A stretch of 64,000 nucleotides of DNA from Rahnella bruchi (GCF_003614975.1 NZ_QZWI01000001.1:372001-436000), one strand, 5' to 3'; positions 20,167 through 30,577 are shown, counted from the stretch's first letter. Translations and numbers: made by a program. Notes: generated from the sequence alone by a model not told the origin.

Positions 20167-20760
20167 ATGATTATGCCTTCACCAGATTTACTTTTAGCTT
20201 CAACCTCGGTGTACCGAAAAGCGTTGCTGGAGAAAACCGGCCTGACTTTTACCTGCGCGGCACCCAATATCGACGAGACACCTGCCCCCGGTGAAAGCCC
20301 GGCAGACCTTGTACAGCGCCTGGCATTTTCGAAAGCCCGCGCACTCGCCACATCCTATCCCCGGCATCTGATTATTGGCTCTGATCAGGTTTGTGTGATT
20401 GATGAAAAGATCACCGGAAAGCCACACACTTTCGATAATGGGTTCAGACAACTCCAGGCAGCCAGTGGCAAAACGGTCACGTTTTATACCGGCCTGAGCT
20501 TATATAATAGTGAGACGCAAACAGCGCAGACGTTATGCGAAACGTTTGACGTCACTTTCCGGCCATTAACCGCTGAAGAAATTACCGGATATTTGCATCG
20601 TGAAGAGCCCTATGATTGCGCGGGCAGTTTTAAATGCGAAGGACTGGGGATCACGCTTTTCGACAGTCTGACAGGGCGCGATCCGAATACGCTTATCGGC
20701 CTGCCTCTCATTGCCCTGCTCGCCTTGCTGCGCGAACACGGCATCAATCCGCTGATTTAG
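20167..20760 (+). CDS. yceF: Maf-family nucleotide pyrophosphatase YceF
   Basis: 197 residues. House-cleaning pyrophosphatase of the Maf YceF subgroup, which hydrolyses m7GTP. Motifs: [16 protein letters not shown] at the N-terminus, [22 protein letters not shown], the catalytic Asp region IIGSDQVCV, and [12 protein letters not shown]. The ATG at 20167 lacks a clear Shine-Dalgarno, and the in-frame ATG at 20173 ([10 protein letters not shown]) aligns as well with the E. coli start; either is possible. Divergent from yceD. Confidence 0.92.
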   Translation: MIMPSPDLLLASTSVYRKALLEKTGLTFTCAAPNIDETPAPGESPADLVQRLAFSKARALATSYPRHLIIGSDQVCVIDEKITGKPHTFDNGFRQLQAASGKTVTFYTGLSLYNSETQTAQTLCETFDVTFRPLTAEEITGYLHREEPYDCAGSFKCEGLGITLFDSLTGRDPNTLIGLPLIALLALLREHGINPLI

Positions 20761-20843
20761 ATCTGCTCGCATATCAACATTAAAAACAGGCATAAAAAAA
20801 GGCGCAATCTCTGCGCCTCTTGAGTGACTCATACTCTGATTTC

Positions 20844-21806
20844 TTAACGGGCTGTAGCTTTACCGCGCAAGATTTTCAGGCAGTTACGCAGTTTGGCATC
20901 CATAGGAGCCTCAATACGCATAGTTTCACCGGTAGCCGGATGTTCAAAACGCAGCGCAGCCGCATGCAGGAAAAGACGGTTCAGGCCTGTTCCTGACAGT
21001 TTTGCATCGAAATCACGTTCACCATAACGATCATCAAAGGCAATCGGATGACCGGCGTGCAGTGCATGCACACGGATTTGGTGCGTTCTGCCCGTCACCG
21101 GACTGGCTTTAACCAGGGTCGCAAATTCGTAACGCTCTTCAATTTTGAAGCGCGTTTCAGAAGGTTTACCTTCCGCATTCACCCTGACAACACGCTCACC
21201 GCTTTGCAGAATATTTTTCAGCAACGGAGCCTGCACCACTTTGCAATGTGAAGGCCATTCGCCGCGCACCAAAGCAAGATAATCCTTCTGCATACTTTTA
21301 ATACGCAGTTGCTCATGCAGGGATCGCAGGGCGGAACGCTTCTTAGCGATCAGCAAAACGCCGGAAGTATCGCGGTCAAGACGGTGAACAAGCTCCAGGA
21401 AGCGTGCCTCCGGGCGCAAAGCTCGCATGCCTTCAATCACCCCAAAGCTCAGCCCGCTGCCACCATGCACGGCAGTACCGGACGGTTTGTTCAGGATCAG
21501 CAGATGATCGTCTTCATATAAGATGCAATCGGCTAAAGCGGCAACTTTATCCAGTTTCGCGGAAACCGGTGCTTCATCCCGCTCAGCCACACGGACAGGC
21601 GGTACCCGCACTTCATCACCTGCAATTAATTTGTATTCAGGCTTAATTCTTTTCTTGTTAACCCGCACCTCTCCCTTACGCACGATGCGGTAGATCATGC
21701 TCTTCGGCACGCCCTTCAGGATTTTAAGTAAGAAGTTGTCGATGCGCTGACCGGCTTCATCTTCGGAGATGGGGATTAATTGTACAGTTGGATTCTCAGT
21801 TTTCAT
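20844..21806 (-). CDS. rluC: 23S rRNA pseudouridine(955/2504/2580) synthase RluC
   Basis: 320 residues from the ATG at 21806 ([13 protein letters not shown]), matching the E. coli start; the 44-residue upstream extension has no family similarity. N-terminal S4 RNA-binding domain ([21 protein letters not shown], then [11 protein letters not shown]), then the RluA-type catalytic domain with the nucleophile Asp in [18 protein letters not shown]. Conserved [11 protein letters not shown] and [11 protein letters not shown] follow. Divergent from rne, as in E. coli. Confidence 0.96.
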   Translation of the reverse strand: MKTENPTVQLIPISEDEAGQRIDNFLLKILKGVPKSMIYRIVRKGEVRVNKKRIKPEYKLIAGDEVRVPPVRVAERDEAPVSAKLDKVAALADCILYEDDHLLILNKPSGTAVHGGSGLSFGVIEGMRALRPEARFLELVHRLDRDTSGVLLIAKKRSALRSLHEQLRIKSMQKDYLALVRGEWPSHCKVVQAPLLKNILQSGERVVRVNAEGKPSETRFKIEERYEFATLVKASPVTGRTHQIRVHALHAGHPIAFDDRYGERDFDAKLSGTGLNRLFLHAAALRFEHPATGETMRIEAPMDAKLRNCLKILRGKATAR

Positions 21807-22046
21807 GGCTCGCGATTCTAAATATCCGGCACGGTTCGCGCCACTGATTTTTATGTGCTTAACTCTTACTTTACCAGTAACTGCCGAGGAAAACCCTTCT
21901 ACACCCCCTGTTTTTACAGAAAGCGAAAGTTCAGACAATGCGGCGCATCTCTCATTGAGGTAAATATCTTACCCGCATGGGAAAAGTCACCTTGCTATCA
22001 CAGTGCCTGCAATGGAATAATGAAACTACTTTCGGCGTTGTTTCTC

Positions 22047-22406
22047 TTAAGTTAGGGAAAACGCAGGAATTATAGATTTGCCTGATCGCACAAAAACGCA
22101 GCAATGGCGTAAGACGTAATGTGAAATCAAGCAATTAGCGGGCTGCGGGTTGCAGCTTGGCCGGCATACGGAATGAGATCTGTTAACCTAAATTCAGAAG
22201 CTATTCCCCTAATAAAAGTGCTGCTTTCATAACGCTGGTGCCTTTAATACAGCAAAAGCAGACTTACCGAAATAATGCGCCCCTATGCAAGCGACAGCCG
22301 TGAGGTTGACGATTTGCGAGAAGACTCGGGGCCAACGGTTTATCCGGTCATGAGGTCATTTTGCCCGCAGCTCTGTCAATAATGGAATAATAATGAGTAA
22401 GTTAAG
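22047..22406 (+). promoter_or_regulatory. rne promoter region and long 5' untranslated leader
   Basis: No gene occupies the 600 bp between rluC and rne. A weak promoter (TTAAGT at 22047-22052 and TATAGA at 22071-22076, 18-bp spacing) would give a leader of about 320 nt, close to the long E. coli rne leader (Rfam rne5) through which RNase E cleaves and limits its own mRNA. The leader is rich in short GC stems (for example about 22305-22350). The position of the promoter and the folded element are inferred. The part 21807-22046 holds the rluC promoter region and nothing else I recognise. Confidence 0.45.
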
Positions 22407-25400
22407 ATGAAAAGAATGTTGATTAACGCGACTCAGCAAGAAGAGTTGCGCGTTGCCCTTGTAGATGGACAGCGGCTGTATGATTTGGATATTGAAAGTC
22501 CGGGCCATGAGCAGAAAAAAGCGAACATTTACAAAGGTAAAATCACCCGCATTGAACCTAGTCTGGAAGCGGCATTCGTAGATTACGGCGCAGAACGACA
22601 TGGTTTCCTCCCTCTGAAAGAAATTTCCCGTGAATATTTCCCTAGCAACTATTCTTCCCACGGCCGCCCAAACATCAAAGATGTTTTGCGCGAAGGTCAG
22701 GAAGTTATCGTTCAGGTTGATAAAGAAGAACGTGGAAATAAAGGCGCAGCACTGACGACGTTTATCAGTCTGGCCGGTAGTTATCTGGTTCTGATGCCGA
22801 ACAATCCACGCGCCGGGGGTATTTCCCGCCGGATTGAAGGCGATGACCGTACTGAGCTGAAAGAAGCGCTGTCTTCTCTGCAATTACCTGATGGCATGGG
22901 TCTGATTGTGCGTACTGCCGGTGTTGGCAAATCCGCAGAAGCCCTGCAATGGGACCTGACTTTCCGTCTCAAACATTGGGATGCTATCAAGAAAGCGGCT
23001 GAAGGCCGTCCTGCTCCGTTCCTGATCCATCAGGAAAGTAATGTTATCGTTCGTGCGTTCCGTGACTACCTGCGTCCGGATATCGGCGAAATCCTTATCG
23101 ATAACCCGAAAATCCTCGATCTGGCAAAAGAGCATATCGCCGCTCTGGGACGTCCTGACTTCAGCAGCAAAATTAAACCGTACGTCGGTGAAATTCCGCT
23201 GTTCAGTCACTACCAGATCGAATCGCAAATCGAATCCGCTTTCCAGCGTGAAGTGCGTCTGCCTTCCGGTGGCTCGATTGTTATCGACAGCACCGAAGCG
23301 CTGACCGCTATCGATATCAACTCCGCACGTGCAACACGCGGCGGCGATATCGAAGAGACAGCCTTTAATACCAACCTTGAAGCGGCAGACGAAATTGCCC
23401 GCCAGTTACGCCTGCGTGACCTGGGTGGTCTGATCGTTATCGACTTTATCGATATGACGCCAGTTCGCCACCAGCGTGAAGTGGAAAACCGTCTGCGTGA
23501 TGCCGTTCGTCAGGACCGCGCCCGTATCCAAATTGGTCGCATTTCCCGTTTCGGTTTACTGGAAATGTCGCGTCAGCGCCTGAGCCCGTCACTGGGTGAA
23601 TCAACGCACCATATCTGCCCACGTTGCGCAGGTACCGGTACCGTCCGTGACAACGAATCTCTGTCACTGTCGATTCTGCGTCTGATTGAAGAAGAAGCGC
23701 TGAAAGAAAACACCAAAGAAGTGCATGCTATCGTTCCGGTGCCAATCGCTTCTTACCTGCTGAACGAAAAACGTGAATCGGTGAATGCTATCGAAAAACG
23801 TCAGGGTGGCGTGCGTGCTGTGATCGTGCCTAACGATCAAATGCAAACTCCGCATTACCACGTTCTGCGCGTTCGTAAAGGTGAAGAAATCTCTGCACTG
23901 AGCTACCTGTTGCCACAGATCCACGAAGCCGAAATGCTGCAACCTTCCGAAGAGTTGCCGGCTGAACGTCGTCGTCCTGAGCAACCGGCTCTGGCTGCTT
24001 TTGCGCTGCAAAGCGAAGCGCCGCCTTCCAGCTTTGAGCAGACCCCTGCAACTGAAGAACCTGTCAAAACACGAACTGCCACAGTGAATGTTCCGCCAGC
24101 TCCTGTTGCTGAGAAACCAGGTTTCGTAAGCCGTCTGCTGAGCGGACTGAAAAACATGTTTGCTCCGGAGCCACAACAGGAAGTTAAACCTGTTGAAGCG
24201 CCAAAAGAGACTCAGGAAGCGACTGAAACTGAAAATCGTCGCAACAACGAACGCCGCAATCAACGTCGTCAGGGCGGACGCCGTGACCGCAATGGTGAAC
24301 GTGGTGAGCGCAATGACCGCGGTAATCGTGGTGAACGTGGCGAAGGCCGTGACAACAATCGTGATAATCGTGGTGAAGGCCGTGATAACCGCGAAAATAA
24401 TCGCGAGCAACGTGACGATCAGCGTCGTGGCCGTCGTAATCAGGAACCGGTTGTTACTGAAACGCGTAATGAAGAAGTTGAAACTGCCGCTCGTGAAGAA
24501 CAGCAGCAACAACCTCGTCGCGAACGTTCCCGTCGCCGCTCTGAAGACAAACGTAAACCGCAAACTGAAGAGAAAATTCAGGATGCAGTTGCTGTTGAGC
24601 AAGTTGCAGCTCCGGTTGTTACTGAAGAAACTGAGCAGGAAGATCGTCAGCCAGCACAGCGCCGTCAGCGTCGCCAGCTGAATCAGAAAATTCGCTTCGA
24701 ATCTGAAGAAGTGGATCATGAAGAAGAAGCTGCGGCCCAGATGCTGATCACCGGCACTCGCCCGGCAGCGCCAGCAGTCGTTGCGCAGGAATCTTCTGAT
24801 GCCGAACCAGCAAACGCTGTGGACAGCGAAGACAATCAGAATGACAACGCCCGTGAAAACGGTATGCCACGTCGTTCACGTCGTTCGCCGCGTCATCTGC
24901 GTGTCAGCGGTCAGCGTCGTCGTCGTTACCGCGATGAGCGATACCCGACTCAGTCACCAATGCCAATGGCAGGTGCGTTCGTTTCTCCGGAAATGGCGTC
25001 AGGTAAAGTTTGGATCACCTATCCGGTGGCCCAGTCTTCTGAGTATCAGCCGTCTGAATATCAGTCATCTGAAAACCAGAGCGCTGAAGCAGAAGCACCT
25101 GAAGTGCTGACCCAGCAGATTGAGATTGCACAGGCAAATACGCCGGTCATTTCTGAAACTGCAGAAGTTGCACCTCAGCCTGTCGCTGAAGCCGCACAGC
25201 AAGAAGCGCCTGCAGATGCAGCTCAGCCTGTTGCTGACGAACCTGTACTGGTTGAACCTGCAACCGCTGAACCTGTTGAAGAAACACCTGTTGTCGAAGT
25301 GGCGCCAGAAGCCCATGAGCCAGCGGTTGTTGAGCCAACAGCTGTGCTGGCTGAACCTGAACTCCAGGCACCTGCGCCAGTCGCAGAATCTGAAGTGAAA

Positions 25401-25691
25401 GTTGAAGAGAAACCAGAACCGGTTGCACAGGTGAAACCTGCTATGGAAACGGCGCCTGTTGTTCAAGCTCCGGCAGTGACTGAAGCCGCGGTTGTTGCAC
25501 CTCGCTTTAAGCATTTCGCGACAGCACCTATGACGAAAGCACCAGCACCAAGCTATGTGCCTGAGCCAACGCGAAACAGTGACTGGGTTCGCCCTGAGTT
25601 CAACTTTGATGGTAAAGGTTCTGCCGGTGGGCATGCTGCAGTAACTACTGCAACGGCACCTGCCACTAAGCCGGAGATGCCAACAGAGTAA
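22407..25691 (+). CDS. rne: Ribonuclease E
   Basis: 1094 residues (E. coli 1061). Essential endoribonuclease and scaffold of the RNA degradosome at the inner membrane. The catalytic half is almost identical to E. coli: S1 domain from about residue 35, catalytic Asp residues in [11 protein letters not shown] (303) and LIVIDFIDM (346), and the Zn-link CPRC at 404-407. The C-terminal half is low-complexity: a membrane-binding amphipathic segment ([14 protein letters not shown], about 570), an Arg/Asn/Gly-repeat AR1 region, the RhlB-binding area, AR2 ([20 protein letters not shown]), the enolase-binding segment ([22 protein letters not shown]), Pro/Glu/Val repeats and a PNPase-binding tail ([19 protein letters not shown]). 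The Arg-rich part is longer than in E. coli. Confidence 0.98.
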   Translation: MKRMLINATQQEELRVALVDGQRLYDLDIESPGHEQKKANIYKGKITRIEPSLEAAFVDYGAERHGFLPLKEISREYFPSNYSSHGRPNIKDVLREGQEVIVQVDKEERGNKGAALTTFISLAGSYLVLMPNNPRAGGISRRIEGDDRTELKEALSSLQLPDGMGLIVRTAGVGKSAEALQWDLTFRLKHWDAIKKAAEGRPAPFLIHQESNVIVRAFRDYLRPDIGEILIDNPKILDLAKEHIAALGRPDFSSKIKPYVGEIPLFSHYQIESQIESAFQREVRLPSGGSIVIDSTEALTAIDINSARATRGGDIEETAFNTNLEAADEIARQLRLRDLGGLIVIDFIDMTPVRHQREVENRLRDAVRQDRARIQIGRISRFGLLEMSRQRLSPSLGESTHHICPRCAGTGTVRDNESLSLSILRLIEEEALKENTKEVHAIVPVPIASYLLNEKRESVNAIEKRQGGVRAVIVPNDQMQTPHYHVLRVRKGEEISALSYLLPQIHEAEMLQPSEELPAERRRPEQPALAAFALQSEAPPSSFEQTPATEEPVKTRTATVNVPPAPVAEKPGFVSRLLSGLKNMFAPEPQQEVKPVEAPKETQEATETENRRNNERRNQRRQGGRRDRNGERGERNDRGNRGERGEGRDNNRDNRGEGRDNRENNREQRDDQRRGRRNQEPVVTETRNEEVETAAREEQQQQPRRERSRRRSEDKRKPQTEEKIQDAVAVEQVAAPVVTEETEQEDRQPAQRRQRRQLNQKIRFESEEVDHEEEAAAQMLITGTRPAAPAVVAQESSDAEPANAVDSEDNQNDNARENGMPRRSRRSPRHLRVSGQRRRRYRDERYPTQSPMPMAGAFVSPEMASGKVWITYPVAQSSEYQPSEYQSSENQSAEAEAPEVLTQQIEIAQANTPVISETAEVAPQPVAEAAQQEAPADAAQPVADEPVLVEPATAEPVEETPVVEVAPEAHEPAVVEPTAVLAEPELQAPAPVAESEVKVEEKPEPVAQVKPAMETAPVVQAPAVTEAAVVAPRFKHFATAPMTKAPAPSYVPEPTRNSDWVRPEFNFDGKGSAGGHAAVTTATAPATKPEMPTE

Positions 25692-25720
25692 TTCTGCTGT
25701 GCTGAGACTGTCTCAATAAT

Positions 25721-25747
25721 AAAAAACCCGCCTCGGCGGGTTTTTTT
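25721..25747. terminator. Bidirectional terminator after rne
   Basis: CCCGC-CTCG-GCGGG hairpin (25727-25740) flanked by AAAAAA and TTTTTTT. It serves rne on the plus strand and the small monooxygenase gene on the minus strand. Confidence 0.9.
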
Positions 25748-25774
25748 ATAAGTAACTGACCTGACTGACGAAAA

Positions 25775-26062
25775 TCAGGCCAGACTTTTCAGACGGCGGA
25801 TCGTCAGTTCCTCAAGCTTCCCTTCCAGGCTTTTAGCGAAATGCTGGAAATGCTCGGTTTTATTATGTTGGTTTAACGCATCTTCTGATGCCCAACGCTC
25901 GTAGAAAACAAAAGTGCCGTCGGTATCCAGATCCTGGTGGAGCTCATACTGCAGGCACCCTAGTTCCTGGCGGCTTGGTTCAATTACGTCAAGCAATGCT
26001 TCTGTCACTTTCGCTCTGAATTCTCTTTTCGCGACGATTGTGGCAACAACTCTGATTTCCAT
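25775..26062 (-). CDS. Antibiotic biosynthesis monooxygenase (ABM)-domain protein
   Basis: 95 residues forming a single ABM ferredoxin-like domain: IRVVATIVAKREFRAKVTEA at the N-terminus, then EPSRQELGCLQYELHQDLD, FVFYERWASEDALNQHNKTEHFQHF. It resembles YgiN/quinol monooxygenases and related small dimeric enzymes or heme-degrading relatives; the true substrate cannot be told. It is absent from this position in E. coli and stands alone between rne and pyrC, where E. coli has flagellar and other genes. Confidence 0.8.
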   Translation of the reverse strand: MEIRVVATIVAKREFRAKVTEALLDVIEPSRQELGCLQYELHQDLDTDGTFVFYERWASEDALNQHNKTEHFQHFAKSLEGKLEELTIRRLKSLA

Positions 26063-26285
26063 AATGGTTCTCCCGTTATTTTGTCCTGCTTCAGGCTCAC
26101 ACCATGAAGCACGGTGACTAAAATCTTTGACTACTATGACCCTTTCGATACATTGATTTCAATACGAACTTTATTTAACAGATGCAACACATCGGTTTTA
26201 CGCTTATCCTTGTTCCCCGCCGTTAATGCTCCCATTACCGCACCTGATCCCAACGTCTTGTCTCTCAATGCCGGAGTTTTGCCTG

Positions 26286-27335
26286 ATGACCGCAACACCG
26301 CAAGTTTTGAAAATCCGCCGCCCAGATGACTGGCATATTCACCTTCGTGATGATGAAATGCTCAGTACGGTGTTACCTTTCACCAGCGAAGTCTTTGGCC
26401 GTGCGATTGTCATGCCAAATCTGACGCCTCCTGTGACGACGGTTGCCGCAGCAATCGCATATCGTGAACGTATTATGGCTGCTCTGCCCGACGGGCATAC
26501 ATTCACGCCTCTTATGACCTGCTATCTGACGGACTCTCTGGATCCTGAAGAAATTGCCCGCGGTTTCGAGCAAGGCGTGTTCACTGCTGCAAAACTGTAT
26601 CCGGCCAACGCGACTACCAATTCTCAGCACGGGGTATCAGATGTCAAAACGATTTTCCCTGTGCTCGAACGCATGCAGAAAATCGGCATGCCTTTGCTTA
26701 TCCACGGCGAAGTTACGCACAGCCATGTTGATATTTTCGATCGCGAAGCCCGCTTCATTGATGAAGTGATGGACCCGGTGCGTCGTCAGTTCCCTGAGTT
26801 GAAAATCGTCTTTGAGCACATCACCACCAAAGAAGCGGCTCAGTATGTTCTTTCCGGTAATCAGTATCTGGGCGCCACAATAACGCCACAGCATCTGATG
26901 TTTAACCGCAACCACATGCTGGTGGGCGGCGTTCGCCCTCACCTGTTCTGTCTGCCAATCCTCAAACGTAACGTTCATCAGGAAGCATTGCGCGAAGTTA
27001 TCGCCAGTGGCGCTGAGCGTTTCTTCCTCGGCACGGATTCCGCACCACACACCAAAGGCCGCAAAGAATCAAGCTGTGGCTGTGCGGGTTGCTTTAATGC
27101 GCCACTTGCCCTGCCAGCTTATGCGACAGTCTTCGAAGAAATGAATGCCCTCCAGCATTTTGAAGCGTTCTGCTCCCTTAATGGCCCGCGTTTTTATGGT
27201 TTGCCACTTAATGAAGATTTCATCGAGCTGACGCGCACCCCGGTGACTCAGCCAGAAGAGATGGCTTTGGGTAATGAATCGGTTGTCCCATTCCTCGCAG
27301 GACAAACCCTGAACTGGAAAGTGACCTCGTTCTGA
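26286..27335 (+). CDS. pyrC: Dihydroorotase
   Basis: 349 residues. Zinc enzyme of de novo pyrimidine synthesis that cyclises carbamoyl aspartate to dihydroorotate. Metal ligands visible: [12 protein letters not shown] (HxH), the carbamylated Lys in [15 protein letters not shown], His in LLIHGEVTH and FEHITTKEA, and Asp in [24 protein letters not shown]. The ATG at 26286 ([17 protein letters not shown]) aligns with the E. coli start and has GGAG nine bases upstream; the upstream ATG at 26226 is rejected. No PurR box or CTP-responsive hairpin could be picked out with confidence in the 223-bp leader region. Confidence 0.96.
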   Translation: MTATPQVLKIRRPDDWHIHLRDDEMLSTVLPFTSEVFGRAIVMPNLTPPVTTVAAAIAYRERIMAALPDGHTFTPLMTCYLTDSLDPEEIARGFEQGVFTAAKLYPANATTNSQHGVSDVKTIFPVLERMQKIGMPLLIHGEVTHSHVDIFDREARFIDEVMDPVRRQFPELKIVFEHITTKEAAQYVLSGNQYLGATITPQHLMFNRNHMLVGGVRPHLFCLPILKRNVHQEALREVIASGAERFFLGTDSAPHTKGRKESSCGCAGCFNAPLALPAYATVFEEMNALQHFEAFCSLNGPRFYGLPLNEDFIELTRTPVTQPEEMALGNESVVPFLAGQTLNWKVTSF

Positions 27336-27371
27336 TTACGATTTCTCAATACAGTGACTTGCGCTGATTAT

Positions 27372-27401
27372 GATTTGACTGTATAAATATACAGTCAAAT
27401 C
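27372..27401. promoter_or_regulatory. LexA operator (SOS box) of dinI
   Basis: CTGT-ATAAATAT-ACAG (27379-27394) is a full LexA box. It is the core of a longer perfect inverted repeat with 14-bp arms (GATTTGACTGTATA and its complement) around AA. Located 16-45 bp upstream of the dinI ATG, overlapping the likely promoter. Confidence 0.92.
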
Positions 27402-27416
27402 TATTCAGGAGGTCCT

Positions 27417-27671
27417 ATGCGTGTTGAAGTCACAATCGATAAAACCAAGCCTCTGCCTGTTGGCGCGCTGGACGCGTTATCCGGTGAATTGAGTAAAAGA
27501 ATTAACAAACAGTTTTCCGACCGCGAAAATAAAATTCAGGTCCGTTATGCCGGAGCAAATAGCCTATCCGTATTGGGCGGAGCCAAAACTGACCGTGACC
27601 TCATTGAAGAAATTTTGCAGGAAACCTGGGAAAGTGCTGATGACTGGTTTTCAAATCAGAACGATGAGTAA
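27417..27671 (+). CDS. dinI: DNA damage-inducible protein I
   Basis: 84 residues. Small acidic SOS protein that binds and stabilises RecA filaments and modulates LexA/UmuD cleavage. Begins MRVEVTIDKTKPLPVGALDALSGE and ends with the conserved acidic helix ILQETWESADDWF, as in E. coli DinI. AGGAGG Shine-Dalgarno and a LexA box directly upstream. Confidence 0.97.
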   Translation: MRVEVTIDKTKPLPVGALDALSGELSKRINKQFSDRENKIQVRYAGANSLSVLGGAKTDRDLIEEILQETWESADDWFSNQNDE

Positions 27672-27766
27672 CGCTATGAAATTTCAGCAAACCTATTCAC
27701 TTTCTTTACTCTATCTATAATAATCAGGTTTATTAAAACCACGCCGCAAGGCTATTTCTGTATTTC

Positions 27767-27791
27767 ACCGGGCGTCGCAGTCCGGTTTTTT
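27767..27791 (+). terminator. Intrinsic terminator downstream of dinI
   Basis: ACCGG/CCGGT arms (27767-27771, 27782-27786) around a 10-nt loop followed by TTTTTTATT. The 346-bp gap 27672-28017 otherwise contains AT-rich sequence and the bssS promoter region, where no clear -35/-10 pair was found. Confidence 0.6.
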
Positions 27792-28017
27792 ATTCCATTG
27801 AGATGCATAAATCACAATTCAGCCTAAAAATAATTTGCGTTAATCTTCGGACTATTCTGCTGAACAATTAATCGATACAAATTATTTACAATTAAATACT
27901 CTCAAATCTCACCCTAAATCGATTTAGCTGTTTATACTGAAATAGCTCACCTGATAATGAGCCGCATTGATCCTCAGATAGTCACTCACGTTAGTCACTA
28001 CAATATAAGGGGTCTAT

Positions 28018-28272
28018 ATGGACAGAAATGATGAAGTTATTCAGACACACCCGCTTGTTGGTTGGGATATCAGTACCGTCGACTCTTATGACGCCATGAT
28101 GATACGTCTTCATTACCTGTCTTCAAAAGACCAGACACCCGAGGATGCTCAGGTAGACAGAACCTTGTGGTTAACTACCGACGTTGCCCGGCAACTGATT
28201 AACATTCTCGAAGCCGGCATTGAAAAGATAGAATCTAACGAGTACGAATACAGTGATCACCGAAAACATTGA
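28018..28272 (+). CDS. bssS: Biofilm formation regulator BssS
   Basis: 84 residues, clearly E. coli BssS/YceP: NDEVIQTHPLVGWDISTVDSYDAMM, then TLWLTTDVARQLINILEAGI. It affects biofilm formation and motility through indole/AI-2-linked signalling in E. coli; biochemical function is unknown. AAGGGG precedes the ATG. Same neighbours (dinI and solA) as in E. coli. Confidence 0.95.
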   Translation: MDRNDEVIQTHPLVGWDISTVDSYDAMMIRLHYLSSKDQTPEDAQVDRTLWLTTDVARQLINILEAGIEKIESNEYEYSDHRKH

Positions 28273-28291
28273 TTTTTATCTGCCAGCCTGA

Positions 28292-28323
28292 GGCACCAGC
28301 GATTTCATCCTGGTGCCTTTTTC
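28292..28323 (+). terminator. Intrinsic terminator of bssS
   Basis: GGCACCAG/CTGGTGCC arms (28292-28299, 28310-28317), followed by TTTTT. Confidence 0.88.
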
Positions 28324-28414
28324 TTTGCCCCTGCCCTGCTTGCCATCACTGCCGTAAACTCTCTATCATGCCTGTAGCCTATTTGTTAAAAACTCACCTC
28401 AGGAATTTTTAAAT

Positions 28415-29530
28415 ATGGATTACGATCTCATCATCGTCGGCAGCGGTTCAGTCGGTTCAGCGGCTGGCTACTACGCCACCCAGGCCGGGTTGAAGGTGCT
28501 GATGATAGACAGTTCAATGCCGCCCCATCAGGCAGGCAGCCATCACGGTGAAACCCGCCTGATTCGCCACGCTTACGGCGAAGGTGCACGCTATGTGCCT
28601 ATGCTGCTCAGGGCACAGACGCTCTGGAATGAACTGGCAGAACTGAGCGGCGAAAAAGTTTTTCATCGCAGCGGCGTGCTTAACATTGGCCCAGAAAATT
28701 CTAAATTCATCGGCAATGTGAAACACAGCGCTCAAACTTATCATCTGAATACACAGGACATGAGCGCCGCTGAAATTCGCGAGAAATGGCCACTGTTCAC
28801 CCTCCCTGACGGTTATTCCGGCGTGTTTGAGCCTGATTCCGGCTATCTGCAAAGTGAAATGGCCATCACAGCTTATATCCGCCTGGCACGCGAGGCCGGG
28901 TGCGCGCAGTTGTTTAACTGCCCTGTTGAAAGTATTCAATGGCTTGATGACGGCGTCGAGGTCGCTACCGCGGACGGTATCTACAGCGCAGCGAAATTGC
29001 TGGTTTCGGCGGGTACCTGGGTGACCAAAATTCTGCCTGAATTGCCGGTAAAACCACTGCGTAAAGTGTTTGCCTGGTTCCATGCTGATGGCCGCTACAG
29101 TGAGGAAAATCATTTCCCTGCGTTCACGCTTGAGACACAGCAAGGTGACCAGTACTACGGATTTCCGTCAGTCAAAGACGCCCTGAAGCTCGGAAAGCAC
29201 AACGGCGGTCAGTGGATCACCGAACCGGAGGAACGTAAACCCTTTGGCAAGATCAGTCAGGATGGCACCGAGTCTTTCAATTTCTTCCGCCACTTCCTGC
29301 CGGGAGTTGGCGTCAGCCTGCGTGGTGCATCATGCACTTACGATATGACTGACGATGAAGACTTCATTATTGATACGCTGCCTGACCGGGAAAATACGTT
29401 GGTTATTTCAGGGTTGAGCGGTCATGGGTTTAAATTTGCCAGCGTATTGGGTGAAATAGTTACTCACTTCGCTAACAATCATCCTATTCCTTTTGATCTG
29501 AAACCTTTTTCTCTCTCAAGATTCAGCTAA
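28415..29530 (+). CDS. solA: N-methyl-L-tryptophan oxidase
   Basis: 371 residues, monomeric sarcosine oxidase family. N-terminal FAD motif [35 protein letters not shown], and the covalent flavin Cys in [19 protein letters not shown]-terminal [17 protein letters not shown] is intact. It oxidises N-methyl amino acids such as N-methyltryptophan. CAGGA lies upstream of the ATG at 28415. Confidence 0.95.
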   Translation: MDYDLIIVGSGSVGSAAGYYATQAGLKVLMIDSSMPPHQAGSHHGETRLIRHAYGEGARYVPMLLRAQTLWNELAELSGEKVFHRSGVLNIGPENSKFIGNVKHSAQTYHLNTQDMSAAEIREKWPLFTLPDGYSGVFEPDSGYLQSEMAITAYIRLAREAGCAQLFNCPVESIQWLDDGVEVATADGIYSAAKLLVSAGTWVTKILPELPVKPLRKVFAWFHADGRYSEENHFPAFTLETQQGDQYYGFPSVKDALKLGKHNGGQWITEPEERKPFGKISQDGTESFNFFRHFLPGVGVSLRGASCTYDMTDDEDFIIDTLPDRENTLVISGLSGHGFKFASVLGEIVTHFANNHPIPFDLKPFSLSRFS

Positions 29531-29544
29531 TGTAAAAATGTTTC

Positions 29545-29571
29545 AACCATCGTTAATAATTAACGATGGTT
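29545..29571. repeat. 12-bp inverted repeat after solA
   Basis: AACCATCGTTAA/TTAACGATGGTT (29545-29556, 29560-29571) with a 3-nt loop. It has no U-tract, so it may be a weak terminator or RNA-stabilising stem for solA, or an operator for the regulator gene downstream. Confidence 0.65.
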
Positions 29572-29732
29572 GTCATTATATTTCTGTAAGGATTATTTCT
29601 AATTTCGCTTTGAACCAGATCAATAGTCTGGTATTTCCGAATTGACAGCATTATAGAAAAAAAACTATGCTAGCCGCAGAAATCACAGGAGTGGTTTCCA
29701 TTGCGTAATCACACGCATGACAAGGACGTAAA

Positions 29733-30401
29733 ATGAAAATCTCAATTATTGAACCCTGCGGCTTTACCCGATTAGGAATTTTCTCTTATCTGGTTGAGAA
29801 TAATAATCTTAACATTATTGATAGCGTGAATGTTTCACAAGCATTAGATACAATCCCTGAATTCCAGCCAGACATTATCTTAGTCAACATGACAAAATAT
29901 TGTCACAATGCTGAATTATCTGAAGAATTAAAATGCTTTTTCGACCTGCGACACAGCGCTCGTATATACTGTTATATCGATGCGAATTATCCTGACTGTG
30001 ATGTCCCGATCCCTGTTACCCGCGAAGTTTTTATTCTCAACAAACAGTCACTCACGTCATTATTACAAGGCATAGCTTTAGATCCGCAATCATTTACACC
30101 GGATAATAATTTCAAGATACCCAGAACCTTGTTCAGTGATCAGGAGATTCTGGTCATGAGTTACTGGATGTCGGAAATGCCAAACTACCGCATCGCCAGA
30201 AAATTGAATATCAGCAGCCGCACGGTGTATGTCCATAAGCGTCATCTGGCGCAGAAAATAAAAGTTCGCAACCGTCTGGAGTTCTGTTTCGTGTATAACC
30301 TCATCAAATATTTGTTCTGGCCAATTGATGATATTTCCGCAACACCCGTCAGTCGTCAGATTAAAGACGATCTTCAGCAGATTTACAAAATCTACAGCTG
30401 A
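29733..30401 (+). CDS. LuxR/RcsA-type transcriptional regulator with degenerate receiver domain
   Basis: 222 residues. The C-terminal third (about 145-195) is a LuxR/FixJ-type helix-turn-helix: SDQEILVMSYWMSEMPNYRIA, then KLNISSRTVYVHKRHLAQKI. The N-terminal 120 residues resemble the RcsA/BglJ type of non-phosphorylated receiver (IIEPCGFTRLGIFSYLV resembles RcsA DLCSYTRLGLTGYLL). The acidic pair is missing and the phospho-acceptor Asp position reads ILVNMTKYC, so phosphorylation is unlikely. It may act as an auxiliary partner of RcsB; this is inference. The gene is markedly AT-rich with many AAT/TTA codons compared with its neighbours, suggesting acquisition. Not found between solA and yceJ in E. 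coli. Confidence 0.75.
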   Translation: MKISIIEPCGFTRLGIFSYLVENNNLNIIDSVNVSQALDTIPEFQPDIILVNMTKYCHNAELSEELKCFFDLRHSARIYCYIDANYPDCDVPIPVTREVFILNKQSLTSLLQGIALDPQSFTPDNNFKIPRTLFSDQEILVMSYWMSEMPNYRIARKLNISSRTVYVHKRHLAQKIKVRNRLEFCFVYNLIKYLFWPIDDISATPVSRQIKDDLQQIYKIYS

Positions 30402-30409
30402 ACCAACCT

Positions 30410-30450
30410 AAACACCCATTTCCCTGTTCTGTCAGGATATTGGGTGTTTA
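30410..30450 (+). terminator. Probable terminator after the RcsA-like gene
   Basis: Arms AAACACCCA/TGGGTGTTT (30410-30418, 30441-30449) with an inner CCTG/CAGG stem. Starts 9 bp after the stop codon. The U-tract is short. Confidence 0.55.
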
Positions 30451-30577
30451 TATCCACACTATTTCCTGCTTTAATTAACCTTCGTGTTCAGTCCAATCCA
30501 TAGGTCAGTTGCACTCTGCCCGCAGAGGGATACAATTACCTCAACATTAGCAGACTAATTTTGAGTGACCTCACGAT

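Noticed and set aside
21769-21963. 64-codon plus-strand frame upstream of rluC
   Set aside because: Overlaps the rluC N-terminus on the other strand and lacks a ribosome site.
23664-24719. 351-codon antisense frame inside rne
   Set aside because: Caused by the biased Arg/Glu-rich rne codons; low-complexity Phe/Thr/Leu product.
25021-25500. Repetitive Pro/Glu/Val sequence considered as a DNA repeat array
   Set aside because: It is degenerate low-complexity coding sequence of the RNase E C-terminus, not a CRISPR or tandem array.
26226-26285. 20-residue N-terminal extension of pyrC
   Set aside because: The ATG at 26286 has a GGAG site and matches the family start; the extension is unlike any dihydroorotase.
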